Source: Mucilaginibacter xinganensis (GTDB lineage Bacteria; Bacteroidota; Bacteroidia; Sphingobacteriales; Sphingobacteriaceae). Taken from it: a stretch of DNA of 64,000 nucleotides. The translations under genes were made by a program, and so were the position numbers. The notes under the pieces are model-generated. The model searched no databases and had not been told where the DNA came from. It saw only the letters and a program-made list of their open reading frames with translations. The stretch covers positions 4,030,001 through 4,094,000 of the forward strand of contig NZ_CP022743.1 in the NCBI RefSeq assembly GCF_002257585.1, in the 5' to 3' direction. Position 1 is the stretch's first letter. Every line of letters starts with the position of its first letter. Of the stretch, positions 32,153 through 40,546 are shown one piece after another.

Positions 32153-32271
32153 GTGGGATCTCAACCCTTTTTTATTGTTGTCTGGCCATAAATTTATCAC
32201 CTGTCAGCCCCATGTCAATTCCTCCCGCCAAACCAATTAAGCCGGCAATTTGTCGTATATTTATATAAGAA

Positions 32272-32306
32272 GCCGGGAAAGTCCGGGAGTCAGTAAAGGC
32301 CGAAAG
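32272..32306 (-). repeat. GACTTTCCGG-type tract without an obvious promoter
   Basis: On the minus strand the words are CTTTACTGACTCCCGGACTT and TCCCGG. No TAnnTTTG follows and no minus-strand gene lies downstream, so this is the exception among the copies of this tract family in the window. Confidence 0.55.
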
Positions 32307-32329
32307 AAAGATGTGTTAAGATCAAAGTC

Positions 32330-32378
32330 ATCAAATTCCGCAATCACTAATTCATTAAATCGCTAATTCACCAATAAC
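32330..32378 (+). repeat. CACTAATTCATTAAATCGCTAATTC tract upstream of msrB
   Basis: CTAATTC words (32344-32371) end 10 nt before the msrB ATG. It belongs to the CTAATC tract family seen at purH and at 54.4-54.6 kb. I see no clear -7 box after it. Confidence 0.5.
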
Positions 32379-32381
32379 ACA

Positions 32382-32747
32382 ATGGAATACAATAAATTAA
32401 CGCCCGAAGAAGAATATATCATATTACATAAAGGAACTGAACGCCCGTTTACCGGCGCATTGTTAGACAATAAAGCACAAGGCTTATACGTATGCAAAAG
32501 GTGCGATACGCCGCTATATACTTCCGAATCAAAGTTCGAATCGCACTGCGGCTGGCCAAGTTTTGATAATGAGATCCCCGGTGCTGTAAAACGCGTTCCG
32601 GACGCCGACGGACGCCGGGTTGAAATTGTATGTGCCAATTGCGGTGCACACCTTGGCCATGTTTTCGAAGGGGAATACTTAACCCCAAAAAACGTTCGTC
32701 ATTGCGTAAATTCGGTATCGATGAAATTTGTTCCGAACGCCCATTGA
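32382..32747 (+). CDS. msrB: Peptide-methionine (R)-S-oxide reductase
   Basis: A 121-residue MsrB that repairs oxidised methionine in proteins. The zinc site is complete: C38/C41 (VCKRC) and C84/C87 (VCANC). The catalytic Cys is C108 (RHCVNSVSM), and the CGWPSFD and GAHLGHVFEG blocks are conserved. No signal peptide and no fused MsrA, so it is the free cytosolic type. Length is near the family minimum. Confidence 0.97.
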   Translation: MEYNKLTPEEEYIILHKGTERPFTGALLDNKAQGLYVCKRCDTPLYTSESKFESHCGWPSFDNEIPGAVKRVPDADGRRVEIVCANCGAHLGHVFEGEYLTPKNVRHCVNSVSMKFVPNAH

Positions 32748-33189
32748 GCCTTTCCGGAAAAGTTTTTTAACGCCGCCGAAAATAGTTTTTAACACCCGGT
32801 TTTAACAGGTTTTATGCACCCAAAAAGGCGCATTGTTAATGTAAGGATATGTTTTGTGTATAACTTATAGGTGATGTTAAAAACTTAGATTATCACCGTT
32901 AAAACGCTTAACCTATATTTGATAATAAGTTATTCAACACTGTCTGTTATTACCGGAATTTCTAAGCGGTAATAAAAAAAGGAAACCATGTTCAGGCATG
33001 GTTGACGAACAAATGTTAAAGTAGTTTTGGCAGCGATTAGTGAGGTTGAGATACAAGTAGTTAGGGTGGGTAAATATCATTACCCACAAAACAGCAAACT
33101 AACGCTATGGTATTGTTGTCTGCCAGCGGGTCGTCAATGAAAAACTTAAAAGGGATAATAAAACAAGCTGAAATAAAACAAAGAAGTGC
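32748..33189 (+). promoter_or_regulatory. 442-bp intergenic region with nrdB promoter and long structured leader
   Basis: TTGAC (33002) and TAGTTTTG (33022-33029) with 17-bp spacing form a good promoter, leaving a leader of about 155 nt. The leader has a perfect 8-bp hairpin GTGGGTAA/TTACCCAC (33066-33087). Upstream, TTATGCACC, TGTGTATAA and TTATTCAACA resemble DnaA boxes, and GGTGAT/ATCACC form a small dyad. No gene is visible. Confidence 0.5.
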
Positions 33190-34161
33190 ATGGAACAGGA
33201 AACAGAATTATTACTAAAAGAGAACAAGGACCGCTTTGTTATTCTCCCTATTAAGTATCCCGCAATTTGGGAAATGTATAAAAAATGCGAGGCCAGCTTT
33301 TGGACCGCAGAGGAGATAGATCTTAGTGACGATATGAAGCACTGGGAGAACATGAATGACGGTGAACGTTTTTTTGTTTCGCACGTACTGGCATTCTTTG
33401 CCGCAAGTGATGGTATAGTGAATGAGAACCTTGCTGTGAATTTTATGAGCGAGGTACAACTGCCTGAGGCGCGCTGTTTTTATGGTTTCCAGATCATGAT
33501 GGAAAATATCCACTCTGAAACTTATGCGTTGCTGATAGACACTTATATTAAGGATCCTTCTGAAAAAGACCGCTTATTTCATGCCATTGACACCATCCCA
33601 TGTGTAGGTAAAAAAGCTGAATGGGCTTTGCGCTGGATCAACAACGGAACATTTGCCGAGCGCCTGGTAGCTTTTGCAGCGGTTGAAGGCATTTTCTTCT
33701 CCGGGAGCTTCTGTTCTATCTTCTGGCTTAAGAAACGCGGTTTAATGCCGGGCTTAACCTTTAGCAACGAGCTGATTTCGAGAGATGAAGGTATGCATTG
33801 CGAGTTTGCCTGCCTGTTGTACAAAATGCTGGATAACAAACTATCAAAAGAAGCAGCTACGGCCATTATTACCGATGCTGTTGAAATAGAAAAAGAGTTT
33901 ATCACCGAGGCACTGCCGGTTAACCTGATTGGTATGAATGCTAAAATGATGAGCCAATATATTGAATTTGTAGCCGACAGGTGGCTGGGCGAACTGGGAT
34001 ACGATAAAGTTTACGGTGCATCAAACCCGTTTGATTTTATGGAGATGATCTCGTTGCAGGGAAAAACAAATTTCTTTGAAAAAAGAGTGGGCGACTACCA
34101 AAAAAGCGGTGTGTTAAATTCACAGGAAAGCAAAGCGTTCTCATTAGACGAGGATTTTTAG
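33190..34161 (+). CDS. nrdB: Class Ia ribonucleotide reductase beta subunit
   Basis: A 323-residue di-iron/tyrosyl-radical subunit. Iron ligands are D74, E105, H108, E166, E200 and H203, with the same spacing as E. coli NrdB, and the radical Tyr is Y112 (HSETYALL). The C-terminal peptide ending FSLDEDF would dock into NrdA. Gene order is nrdB-nrdA, the reverse of enterics, with a 130-bp gap. The start at 33190 follows the AAAACAAAGAAG purine stretch. A long structured leader precedes it. Confidence 0.98.
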   Translation: MEQETELLLKENKDRFVILPIKYPAIWEMYKKCEASFWTAEEIDLSDDMKHWENMNDGERFFVSHVLAFFAASDGIVNENLAVNFMSEVQLPEARCFYGFQIMMENIHSETYALLIDTYIKDPSEKDRLFHAIDTIPCVGKKAEWALRWINNGTFAERLVAFAAVEGIFFSGSFCSIFWLKKRGLMPGLTFSNELISRDEGMHCEFACLLYKMLDNKLSKEAATAIITDAVEIEKEFITEALPVNLIGMNAKMMSQYIEFVADRWLGELGYDKVYGASNPFDFMEMISLQGKTNFFEKRVGDYQKSGVLNSQESKAFSLDEDF

Positions 34162-34291
34162 TCAAAATGATTAGCGGATATGGGGGTTGTTTTTATAACC
34201 CGCTCTATCCCTAAACAAAACAAGTCAGTGATCAATAAATAATAATTAACAATAATTTCCGCCACAGGGGCGGAGAATCAGGAGGCCCAGA

Positions 34292-36664
34292 ATGTTCGTA
34301 ATTAAAAGAGACGGAAAAAAAGAAACGGTAAAATTTGACAAAATTACAGCGCGTATTGAGAAGCTGTGTTATGGATTTCAATTGGTTGACCCGATTGATG
34401 TAGCTAAAAAAGTTATCGAAGGTCTTTTTGATGGTGTAACCACCTCTGAGCTGGATAACCTGGCTGCAGAAACCGCCGCTTCGTTAACTACCAAGCATCC
34501 TGATTATGCTTTGCTGGCTTCGCGTATCGCGGTATCAAACCTGCACAAAAATACCATCAAATCGTTTTCAGAAACCATGCGTTTGCTGCATACCTATGTA
34601 GATCCTAAAACAGGGAAAGACGCATCATTACTGGCTGATGATGTTTGGGAAGTAATTGAAAAAAATGCTGAGCTTTTAGACAGCAGCATTATCTATGACC
34701 GTGATTTTGGATTTGACTACTTCGGTTTTAAAACCCTTGAAAAATCATACCTTTTAAAGATAGACGGTAAAATAGCCGAGCGCCCGCAGCACCTGTTTAT
34801 GCGTGTTTCAGTGGGGATCCACAAAGAGGACGTGGAAAGTGCGATCAAAACATATCACCTGATGAGCGAGCGCTGGTTTACACACGCAACCCCTACGCTG
34901 TTTAATGCCGGTACACCAAAGCCTCAAATGTCATCATGCTTTTTGTTAACCATGAAAGACGACAGCATAGATGGTATTTACGATACATTAAAACAAACTG
35001 CAAAGATCTCACAAAGCGCCGGTGGTATAGGTTTAAGCATCCACAATGTAAGGGCCACAGGCTCCTACATCAGCGGCACCAACGGTACCAGCAACGGTAT
35101 TATCCCAATGTTGCGCGTGTTTAATGACACCGCCCGTTATGTTGACCAGGGCGGCGGCAAACGCAAAGGTGCATTTGCCATTTACCTTGAGCCATGGCAT
35201 GCGGACATATTTGAATTCCTTGACCTGCGCAAAAACCATGGTAAAGAAGAAATGCGTGCCCGCGACCTCTTTTATGCCCTTTGGGTATCTGACTTGTTTA
35301 TGCAGCGAGTTGAAGCAAATGAAGAGTGGAGCTTATTCTGCCCGCACGAAGCACCAGGACTGGCAGATTGCTGGGGAAAAGAATTTGAGGCCCTTTACAC
35401 TAAATACGAAAAAGAAGGCCGTGCCCGCAAGGTGGTAAAAGCACAGGAACTTTGGTTTGCGGTGTTAGACGCCCAGGTAGAAACTGGTACCCCGTACCTG
35501 TTATACAAGGACGCTGCAAACGGTAAATCAAACCAGCAAAACCTTGGTACCATAAAGAGTTCAAACTTATGTACCGAAATTATTGAATATACATCTCCGG
35601 ACGAAATAGCGGTTTGTAACCTTGCTTCGTTAGCATTACCCCGCTTTGTAAGAGATGGCATGTTTGATCACGATAAGTTATATGAAGTAACCTACCAGGC
35701 TACGTTAAACCTTAATAAGATTATTGACGGTAACTACTACCCGGTTAAAGAAGCTGAATATTCAAACTTACGCCACCGCCCTATTGGCCTGGGTGTACAG
35801 GGTTTAGCAGACGCATTTATTATGCTGCGCTTGCCATTTGAAAGCGAAGGTGCTAAAAAACTGAACAAAGAGATCTTTGAAACTATCTACTTTGCTGCCA
35901 TGACGGCCTCAAAAGACCTGGCAATTAAAGATGGCCCTTACGAAACGTTTAAAGGCTCACCTCTGTCAAAAGGCAAGTTCCAGTTTGACCTTTGGGATGT
36001 AAAACCTGAAAGCGGCCGCTGGGATTGGGAAAACCTTCGTTTGGATGTAATGAACCATGGTGTACGCAATTCGTTATTGGTTGCGCCGATGCCTACTGCT
36101 TCAACATCACAGATCCTGGGTAACAACGAGTGCTTTGAACCATATACTTCAAACATTTACACCCGCCGTGTATTAAGCGGAGAATTTGTTATCGTAAACA
36201 AACACCTACTGCGCGACCTGGTAAACCTTGGTTTATGGACCGGTGCGATGAAAGATAAGATCATCACTGCAAACGGATCTATCCAGGACATTGCCGAGAT
36301 CCCGGCTGAGGTTAAAGAACTGTACAAAACAGTTTGGGAAATAAAGATGCGTACCATTATTGATATGGCTGCCGACCGTGGCGCTTATATCTGCCAGTCG
36401 CAATCGTTAAACCTGTTCATTAACTCGCCAAATGCATCCAAACTTACTTCAATGCACTTTTACGCATGGAAGAAAGGCCTTAAAACAGGTATGTATTACC
36501 TGCGTACACAGGCAGCATCACAAGCGGTTAAATTTACAGTTGAAAACCAGGGCGGCAAAAACATGGACGCTGTTATACCAGATGTAGTTGCTGATGTAAC
36601 TAACGACGTACCTGCAGGCCCTTCATGCTCTATGGAAGAAGGCTGTGTTACCTGCTCTGCATAA
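34292..36664 (+). CDS. nrdA: Class Ia ribonucleotide reductase alpha subunit
   Basis: A 790-residue catalytic subunit reducing NDPs to dNDPs. An N-terminal ATP-cone (about 1-90; MFVIKRDGKKETVKFDKI) allows dATP feedback. The catalytic set N425, C427, E429 (SSNLCTEI) and the redox Cys in SSCFLLTM are present, as are the phosphate-binding PTASTSQILGNNE loop and the C-terminal Cys pair (CSMEEGCVTCSA) that passes electrons from thioredoxin. A GGAG-type ribosome site (AGGAGGCCC) lies just upstream. Full length. A tract-derived terminator follows. Confidence 0.98.
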   Translation: MFVIKRDGKKETVKFDKITARIEKLCYGFQLVDPIDVAKKVIEGLFDGVTTSELDNLAAETAASLTTKHPDYALLASRIAVSNLHKNTIKSFSETMRLLHTYVDPKTGKDASLLADDVWEVIEKNAELLDSSIIYDRDFGFDYFGFKTLEKSYLLKIDGKIAERPQHLFMRVSVGIHKEDVESAIKTYHLMSERWFTHATPTLFNAGTPKPQMSSCFLLTMKDDSIDGIYDTLKQTAKISQSAGGIGLSIHNVRATGSYISGTNGTSNGIIPMLRVFNDTARYVDQGGGKRKGAFAIYLEPWHADIFEFLDLRKNHGKEEMRARDLFYALWVSDLFMQRVEANEEWSLFCPHEAPGLADCWGKEFEALYTKYEKEGRARKVVKAQELWFAVLDAQVETGTPYLLYKDAANGKSNQQNLGTIKSSNLCTEIIEYTSPDEIAVCNLASLALPRFVRDGMFDHDKLYEVTYQATLNLNKIIDGNYYPVKEAEYSNLRHRPIGLGVQGLADAFIMLRLPFESEGAKKLNKEIFETIYFAAMTASKDLAIKDGPYETFKGSPLSKGKFQFDLWDVKPESGRWDWENLRLDVMNHGVRNSLLVAPMPTASTSQILGNNECFEPYTSNIYTRRVLSGEFVIVNKHLLRDLVNLGLWTGAMKDKIITANGSIQDIAEIPAEVKELYKTVWEIKMRTIIDMAADRGAYICQSQSLNLFINSPNASKLTSMHFYAWKKGLKTGMYYLRTQAASQAVKFTVENQGGKNMDAVIPDVVADVTNDVPAGPSCSMEEGCVTCSA

Positions 36665-36672
36665 ATAAAAAT

Positions 36673-36821
36673 TAGTCCATAGCCCATGGATGATAGACCA
36701 TAGTTAAATTCGGGAGAGCAATCTTTGAATTTAGCTATGGTCTTTTTACTTAATAGTGATACTATAATCTGTAAATTTGAAGCCTGATAATACCATCGTC
36801 CATGGTCCATCGACTATGATC
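36673..36821. repeat. CCATAG/CCATGG word tracts between nrdA and the CWC gene
   Basis: 36673-36702 (GTCCATAGCCCATGGATGAT...) and 36791-36821 (ACCATCGTCCATGGTCCATC...) carry the same vocabulary as the panB 40-bp array but are not in tandem register. Between them TAAATTTG (36772-36779) could be the promoter of the CWC gene. Confidence 0.65.
36695..36747 (+). terminator. nrdA terminator built from CTATGG-type tract words
   Basis: AGACCATAGTTAAATTC (36695-36711) pairs with GAATTTAGCTATGGTCT (36727-36743): 17 bp with one mismatch, then T5. The GACCATAG/CTATGGTC arms are the same words as in the panB array. Confidence 0.8.
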
Positions 36822-36828
36822 TAAAAAC

Positions 36829-37041
36829 ATGATTAAACACGAGATCATCCCATGCGAACGTTGCGGAACCGGCATAGAATGTAAGGCAAACGCTTACACC
36901 AAATGCCAGTGCAGCGCGGTACAGCTTAATTTAAACGAGGTGCAATATATCGCCGAAAACTATGAAGGCTGTATGTGTGCAAAGTGTTTGCTGGAGTTAA
37001 AGGAAGAATACCGGATGATGATTACCGACATTAATATTTAA
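36829..37041 (+). CDS. Cysteine-rich CWC family protein
   Basis: A 70-residue protein with cysteines in the order CERCGTGIEC, KCQCSAVQL, CMCAKCLLEL, fitting the cysteine_rich_CWC family, a probable small zinc-binding module of unknown function. No signal peptide. It starts 8 nt after a CCATGG-type tract and its stop is 3 bp from the stop of the convergent thioesterase gene. Length is normal for the family. Confidence 0.85.
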   Translation: MIKHEIIPCERCGTGIECKANAYTKCQCSAVQLNLNEVQYIAENYEGCMCAKCLLELKEEYRMMITDINI

Positions 37042-37043
37042 AA

Positions 37044-37457
37044 TCAGTCAATTACCTTTACCGGCTTTTTATCCTTGCCTATAGCCACAAAAGTAAAGGT
37101 GCCGGTTATGGCTTTCTCCCGCTCAAAAGAGTACATTTCTTCCACATAAATTTCTACCAATACCTTTAAGCTGGTGTTCCCAACGTGCTGTATTTTGCCT
37201 ACCAGTTCAATTATGGTACCTGCGGGAATGGCGCGGTTAAAGTCTATCCTGTCGGATGATACGGTTACCATGGTTTTGCGGGTAAAGCGTGTAGCAGTAA
37301 TAAATGCTACCTCATCCATCAGGTGCATGGCCGTGCCGCCAAACAGGGTATCATAATGATTGGTGGTATTGGGGAATACCGCTTTAAAAATTCTTGTTTC
37401 GGCTGATTTAGTTCTTTGTTCCAGGTCCATCATAATTATATTAAAGCCGTTCAGCAT
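37044..37457 (-). CDS. Acyl-CoA thioesterase, hotdog fold
   Basis: A 137-residue single hotdog domain of the cytosolic acyl-CoA hydrolase (YciA/BFIT) type. Marks are the substrate-binding VFPNTTNHYDTLFGGTAMHLMDEVAF block (about 28-52), with the N..G and D/E pattern, then TVSSDRIDFNRAIPAGTIIEL. It releases CoA from acyl-CoA. The first ATG gives an N-terminal MLNGFNIIM; the ATG nine codons later (MDLEQRTKSAETRIF) is an equally good start. Convergent with the CWC gene, 24 bp after metE on the opposite end. Confidence 0.93.
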   Translation of the reverse strand: MLNGFNIIMMDLEQRTKSAETRIFKAVFPNTTNHYDTLFGGTAMHLMDEVAFITATRFTRKTMVTVSSDRIDFNRAIPAGTIIELVGKIQHVGNTSLKVLVEIYVEEMYSFEREKAITGTFTFVAIGKDKKPVKVID

Positions 37458-37481
37458 TACCCGAACGGCTTTGTGTAAATG

Positions 37482-39815
37482 TTAGTTAACAGTTTGTTTG
37501 CTGAATATTTCGCGGGCCGCCTTTGCCGCCTCCACCATATTTACCAGCGCGGCCTGTGTTTCGGGCCATTTGCGGGTTTTTAAACCGCAATCAGGGTTTA
37601 CCCAAATATTCTCAACGGGCAATAAAGCAGCGGCTTTTTCAAGCAGGCTCACCATCTCGGCAACAGCGGGAATGCGCGGCGAATGGATGTCATAAACGCC
37701 GGGACCTATTTCTGCCGGATATTTAAAATCTGAAAACGCTTCCAGCAATTCCATTTGCGAACGCGAGGTTTCAATGGTGATTACATCCGCGTCCATCAGG
37801 GCAATGTGTTCAATAATGTCGTTAAAGTCACTATAGCACATGTGTGTGTGGATCTGTGTTTCATCCCGGACGCCGCTTGCCGAGATCCGGAAAGCGTTTA
37901 CAGCCCAATCCAGGTAAGCGGCATGGTCTGCTTTGCGCAGCGGGAGGCCTTCGCGGATAGCAGGCTCATCAATCTGGATAACTTTTATACCGGCTTTTTC
38001 CAGCGCAACCACTTCGTCGCGGATAGCCAGCGCTATTTGGTTAGCCGTAACGTACCGCGGCTGATCGTCCCGCACAAACGACCATTGCAGGATAGTTACC
38101 GGGCCGGTCAGCATACCTTTCATCAATTTGTGCGTGTTGGCCTGTGCAAAGCTGCTCCAGCGCACCGTTATATCCTTCGGCCTGCTGACATCGCCGTAAA
38201 TAACCGGCGGCTTTACACAGCGGCTGCCGTAACTTTGCACCCAGCCGTTTTTTGTAAATAGAAAGCCATCCAGCTGTTCGCCAAAATATTCAACCATATC
38301 ATTGCGTTCAAACTCGCCGTGCACCAAAACATCTATCCCGATCTCCTCCTGCCAGCGGATGGCATCAATAGTAGCTTTTTCAATTTCTGCGTCATACTGC
38401 GCTGTGCTCAGTTCACCTTTTTTTAACCTCGCCCTTAACTGGCGGATCTCGTCAGTTTGCGGGAAAGAGCCTATGGTAGTAGTGGGGAACAGCGGCAACC
38501 TGAAATTACCCTGTTGTATTTTCTGCCGTAAGGTAAACCGGCTCGCTCGTTCAGCATCCGCCACTGTAATAGCAGCCGTTCTGTTCTTTATTTCCTGCTT
38601 GTGGATCAGTTTAGATATATTACGGGTAGAGACAGCCTCAATATTGGCTTTCAGCAGTTCATTGTCGCCGTCAATAATCTTGCTTAATTCATTTACCTCG
38701 TTTAATTTTTGTTTGGCAAAGGCCATCCATTTTTTTATTTCGGGGTTGATGCCAGTCTCCAGGTCAAGGTCGAATGGGGTATGCAGCAGGGAGCAGGCCG
38801 GCGCTATCATCAGCCGCTCGTTACCAACAACGGCAATTGCTTTTTTAATGTGCGCCAGTGAGCGGATGTAATCATTTTTCCAGATGTTACGCCCGTCAAC
38901 CACACCCAGCGACAAGCTTAATGTTTCGGGGATAATGGTGAGTACTGCGTCCAGTTGCTTCGGCGCTCTTACCAGGTCAATGTGCAGGGCGCTTACCGGT
39001 AAATTAACAGCAAGCCCGGTATTTTTTCCAAGCCCTTCAAAATAGGTAGTAAGCAGGGTCTTAATTTCGGGGCACTGTTTCTTCAGCTCCGTATAAGCAT
39101 AAACAAATGCATCTTTTTCTTTCTGTGAAAGGTCAAGTGCCAGGAAAGGCTCGTCCAGCTGTACCCAAATAGCGCCATGAGCCTTTAATCGTTTCAACAC
39201 CTCTGCGTAAACGGGAACTATCTTTTTGATAAGATCTATCTTATCAAAACCGCCTTCTTTCTCCTTACCCAATAACAAGTACGACACCGGGCCAATTAAA
39301 ACCGGTTTTGGAATAATGCCGGTTACCTGTTTAGCCAGGTTAAACTCATCAAATACTTTTTCAGAAAAAAGCCTGAACTGCTGATTTGCCGTAAATTCAG
39401 GCACAATGTAATGGTAATTGGTGTCAAACCATTTGGTCATTTCCATGGCGGTAATGTCCAGTCCGTCTTTTTGATAGCCCCGCGCCATTGCAAAGTAAAG
39501 GTCGATCTCTTTATTCTTTACATTTTGGGTTAAAACAGCATTGTACCGTTGCGGGATAACGCCAAGCATCAGCGAGGTGTCAAGCACCTGGTCGTAAAAG
39601 CTGAAATCGTTACAGGGTACCAGGTCAATACCTGCATCCTGCTGCAATTTCCAGTTTTGTTGGCGGATTGTTTTGGCAACGGCGAATAATTCGTCGCGGG
39701 TTGTTTTGCCGGCCCAGTATTGTTCACTGGCCTTTTTAAGTTCACGATGGGCACCCATACGCGGGTACCCGGGATTGTTTTTGAGCATACGCATAAAACT
39801 TTTTTGGTTAAACAT
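37482..39815 (-). CDS. metE: Cobalamin-independent methionine synthase
   Basis: A 777-residue 5-methyltetrahydropteroyltriglutamate-homocysteine methyltransferase. It has two barrels: N-terminal Meth_synt_1 (PGYPRMGAHRELKKASEQYW at the start) and C-terminal Meth_synt_2 (PTTTIGSFPQT). Zinc ligands H658, C660, E682 and C743 are all present with E. coli spacing. It makes methionine without B12 and is controlled by the cobalamin riboswitch in its leader. AAGGAG lies about 16 nt upstream of the chosen ATG; an ATG nine codons inside (MLKNNPGYPR) is an alternative start. Confidence 0.98.
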   Translation of the reverse strand: MFNQKSFMRMLKNNPGYPRMGAHRELKKASEQYWAGKTTRDELFAVAKTIRQQNWKLQQDAGIDLVPCNDFSFYDQVLDTSLMLGVIPQRYNAVLTQNVKNKEIDLYFAMARGYQKDGLDITAMEMTKWFDTNYHYIVPEFTANQQFRLFSEKVFDEFNLAKQVTGIIPKPVLIGPVSYLLLGKEKEGGFDKIDLIKKIVPVYAEVLKRLKAHGAIWVQLDEPFLALDLSQKEKDAFVYAYTELKKQCPEIKTLLTTYFEGLGKNTGLAVNLPVSALHIDLVRAPKQLDAVLTIIPETLSLSLGVVDGRNIWKNDYIRSLAHIKKAIAVVGNERLMIAPACSLLHTPFDLDLETGINPEIKKWMAFAKQKLNEVNELSKIIDGDNELLKANIEAVSTRNISKLIHKQEIKNRTAAITVADAERASRFTLRQKIQQGNFRLPLFPTTTIGSFPQTDEIRQLRARLKKGELSTAQYDAEIEKATIDAIRWQEEIGIDVLVHGEFERNDMVEYFGEQLDGFLFTKNGWVQSYGSRCVKPPVIYGDVSRPKDITVRWSSFAQANTHKLMKGMLTGPVTILQWSFVRDDQPRYVTANQIALAIRDEVVALEKAGIKVIQIDEPAIREGLPLRKADHAAYLDWAVNAFRISASGVRDETQIHTHMCYSDFNDIIEHIALMDADVITIETSRSQMELLEAFSDFKYPAEIGPGVYDIHSPRIPAVAEMVSLLEKAAALLPVENIWVNPDCGLKTRKWPETQAALVNMVEAAKAAREIFSKQTVN

Positions 39816-39964
39816 TAATTTGACTTAATGCTCCTTACGGTTTTCGGTATGCTTTCGGAGGAATTGTAATAAAAGACAAAAGCAAGCAACAGGAATACAA
39901 ATACCCGTAAAAATGCTTTATACTCTGACTACTGCTTCAAAACGCGAAAGCATTGTCTTAAACA

Positions 39965-40142
39965 GGGGGCAAGTATCCTGGCTTGTAACATTGTTGCCGT
40001 CCTTCTCGCCCCGTTTTGGCAGGGCAATGGACATTGGTAAAGGCAACAACCTTTTGTGTTACTTACAGTTGCGCGACAGCCCGTGATTTACACACGGTTC
40101 CTTTTTCATCCCGGATTAAAAATCGGGGAACCTCACTGTTGA
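39965..40142 (-). ncRNA. Cobalamin riboswitch in the metE leader
   Basis: On the minus strand the order is: GTGAGGTTC start near 40138; GGAACCGTG then AATCACGGGCTGTCGCGCAACTGTAA (the CTGTCGCGCAACTGT core near 40060-40085); paired CC/GG helices (GGTTGTTGCC ... GGCAACAATG); and the B12 box AGCCAGGATACTTGCC at 39984-39969. This is the AdoCbl aptamer consensus. It is preceded by a TATATTTG promoter and followed by metE, the expected OFF switch when B12 is available. Confidence 0.93.
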
Positions 40143-40162
40143 AATAAAGTAAAGAACTTGGG

Positions 40163-40224
40163 CAAATATAGGGAATAGAGTCGGGAAAGTCCGGAAGTCC
40201 GAAAAGTTGGGAAGAAAAAAAGTT
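40163..40224 (-). promoter_or_regulatory. metE promoter: GACTTTCC-type tract plus TATATTTG
   Basis: The minus-strand tract AACTTTTTTTCTTCCCAACT to CCCGACTC occupies 40224-40178, followed after 7 nt by TATATTTG (40170-40163). It is an inverted near-copy of 41181-41227 at the fabG promoter. Confidence 0.7.
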
Positions 40225-40252
40225 ATAACGCCAGTATGAGTGCTAATACTGG
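40214..40252 (-). terminator. Terminator-like hairpin after the 55-residue ORF
   Basis: CCAGTAT (40231-40237), 8-nt loop, ATACTGG (40246-40252): perfect 7-bp arms. On the minus strand it is followed after 9 nt by a T7 run. Confidence 0.55.
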
Positions 40253-40262
40253 AAAATTAAAC

Positions 40263-40430
40263 TCAGAGCCTTAAAGAAGTAATATCATCGCAAACCTTCC
40301 AACCACCTGGTATTCTCGTAAACCAAAACTCTCTTTGCCACCCAGTTCCGCATTCGTCGTGATTTTCTATCCACTCTCTAAATACCAGTATCTTCGTATT
40401 CGGGTTATATTGCGGATAGGAAATAACCAT
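40263..40430 (-). CDS. Small protein of 55 residues, unknown family
   Basis: An open frame not tied to any larger gene: ATG at 40430, stop TGA at 40265-40263. The sequence is protein-like, with high Trp, Tyr and charged content (NPNTKILVFREWIENHDE, GTGWQREFWFTRIPGGWKV) and two cysteines. A TAACTTTA box at 40478-40471 lies about 40 nt upstream and a terminator-like hairpin 11 nt downstream. An in-frame stop two codons before the ATG excludes a longer product. It could also be a remnant of a longer gene. It sits in the AT-rich cassette between two inverted tracts. Confidence 0.5.
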   Translation of the reverse strand: MVISYPQYNPNTKILVFREWIENHDECGTGWQREFWFTRIPGGWKVCDDITSLRL

Positions 40431-40546
40431 ATATCAGCAGTCTTATTTTTATGCTAGTTTTTTAGTATAGTAAAGTTAATTGACTTATCACGGTTTTGTA
40501 ACCGATGCAGATTGTCGCACCTATTGTATTACCTATATTTATTTAA

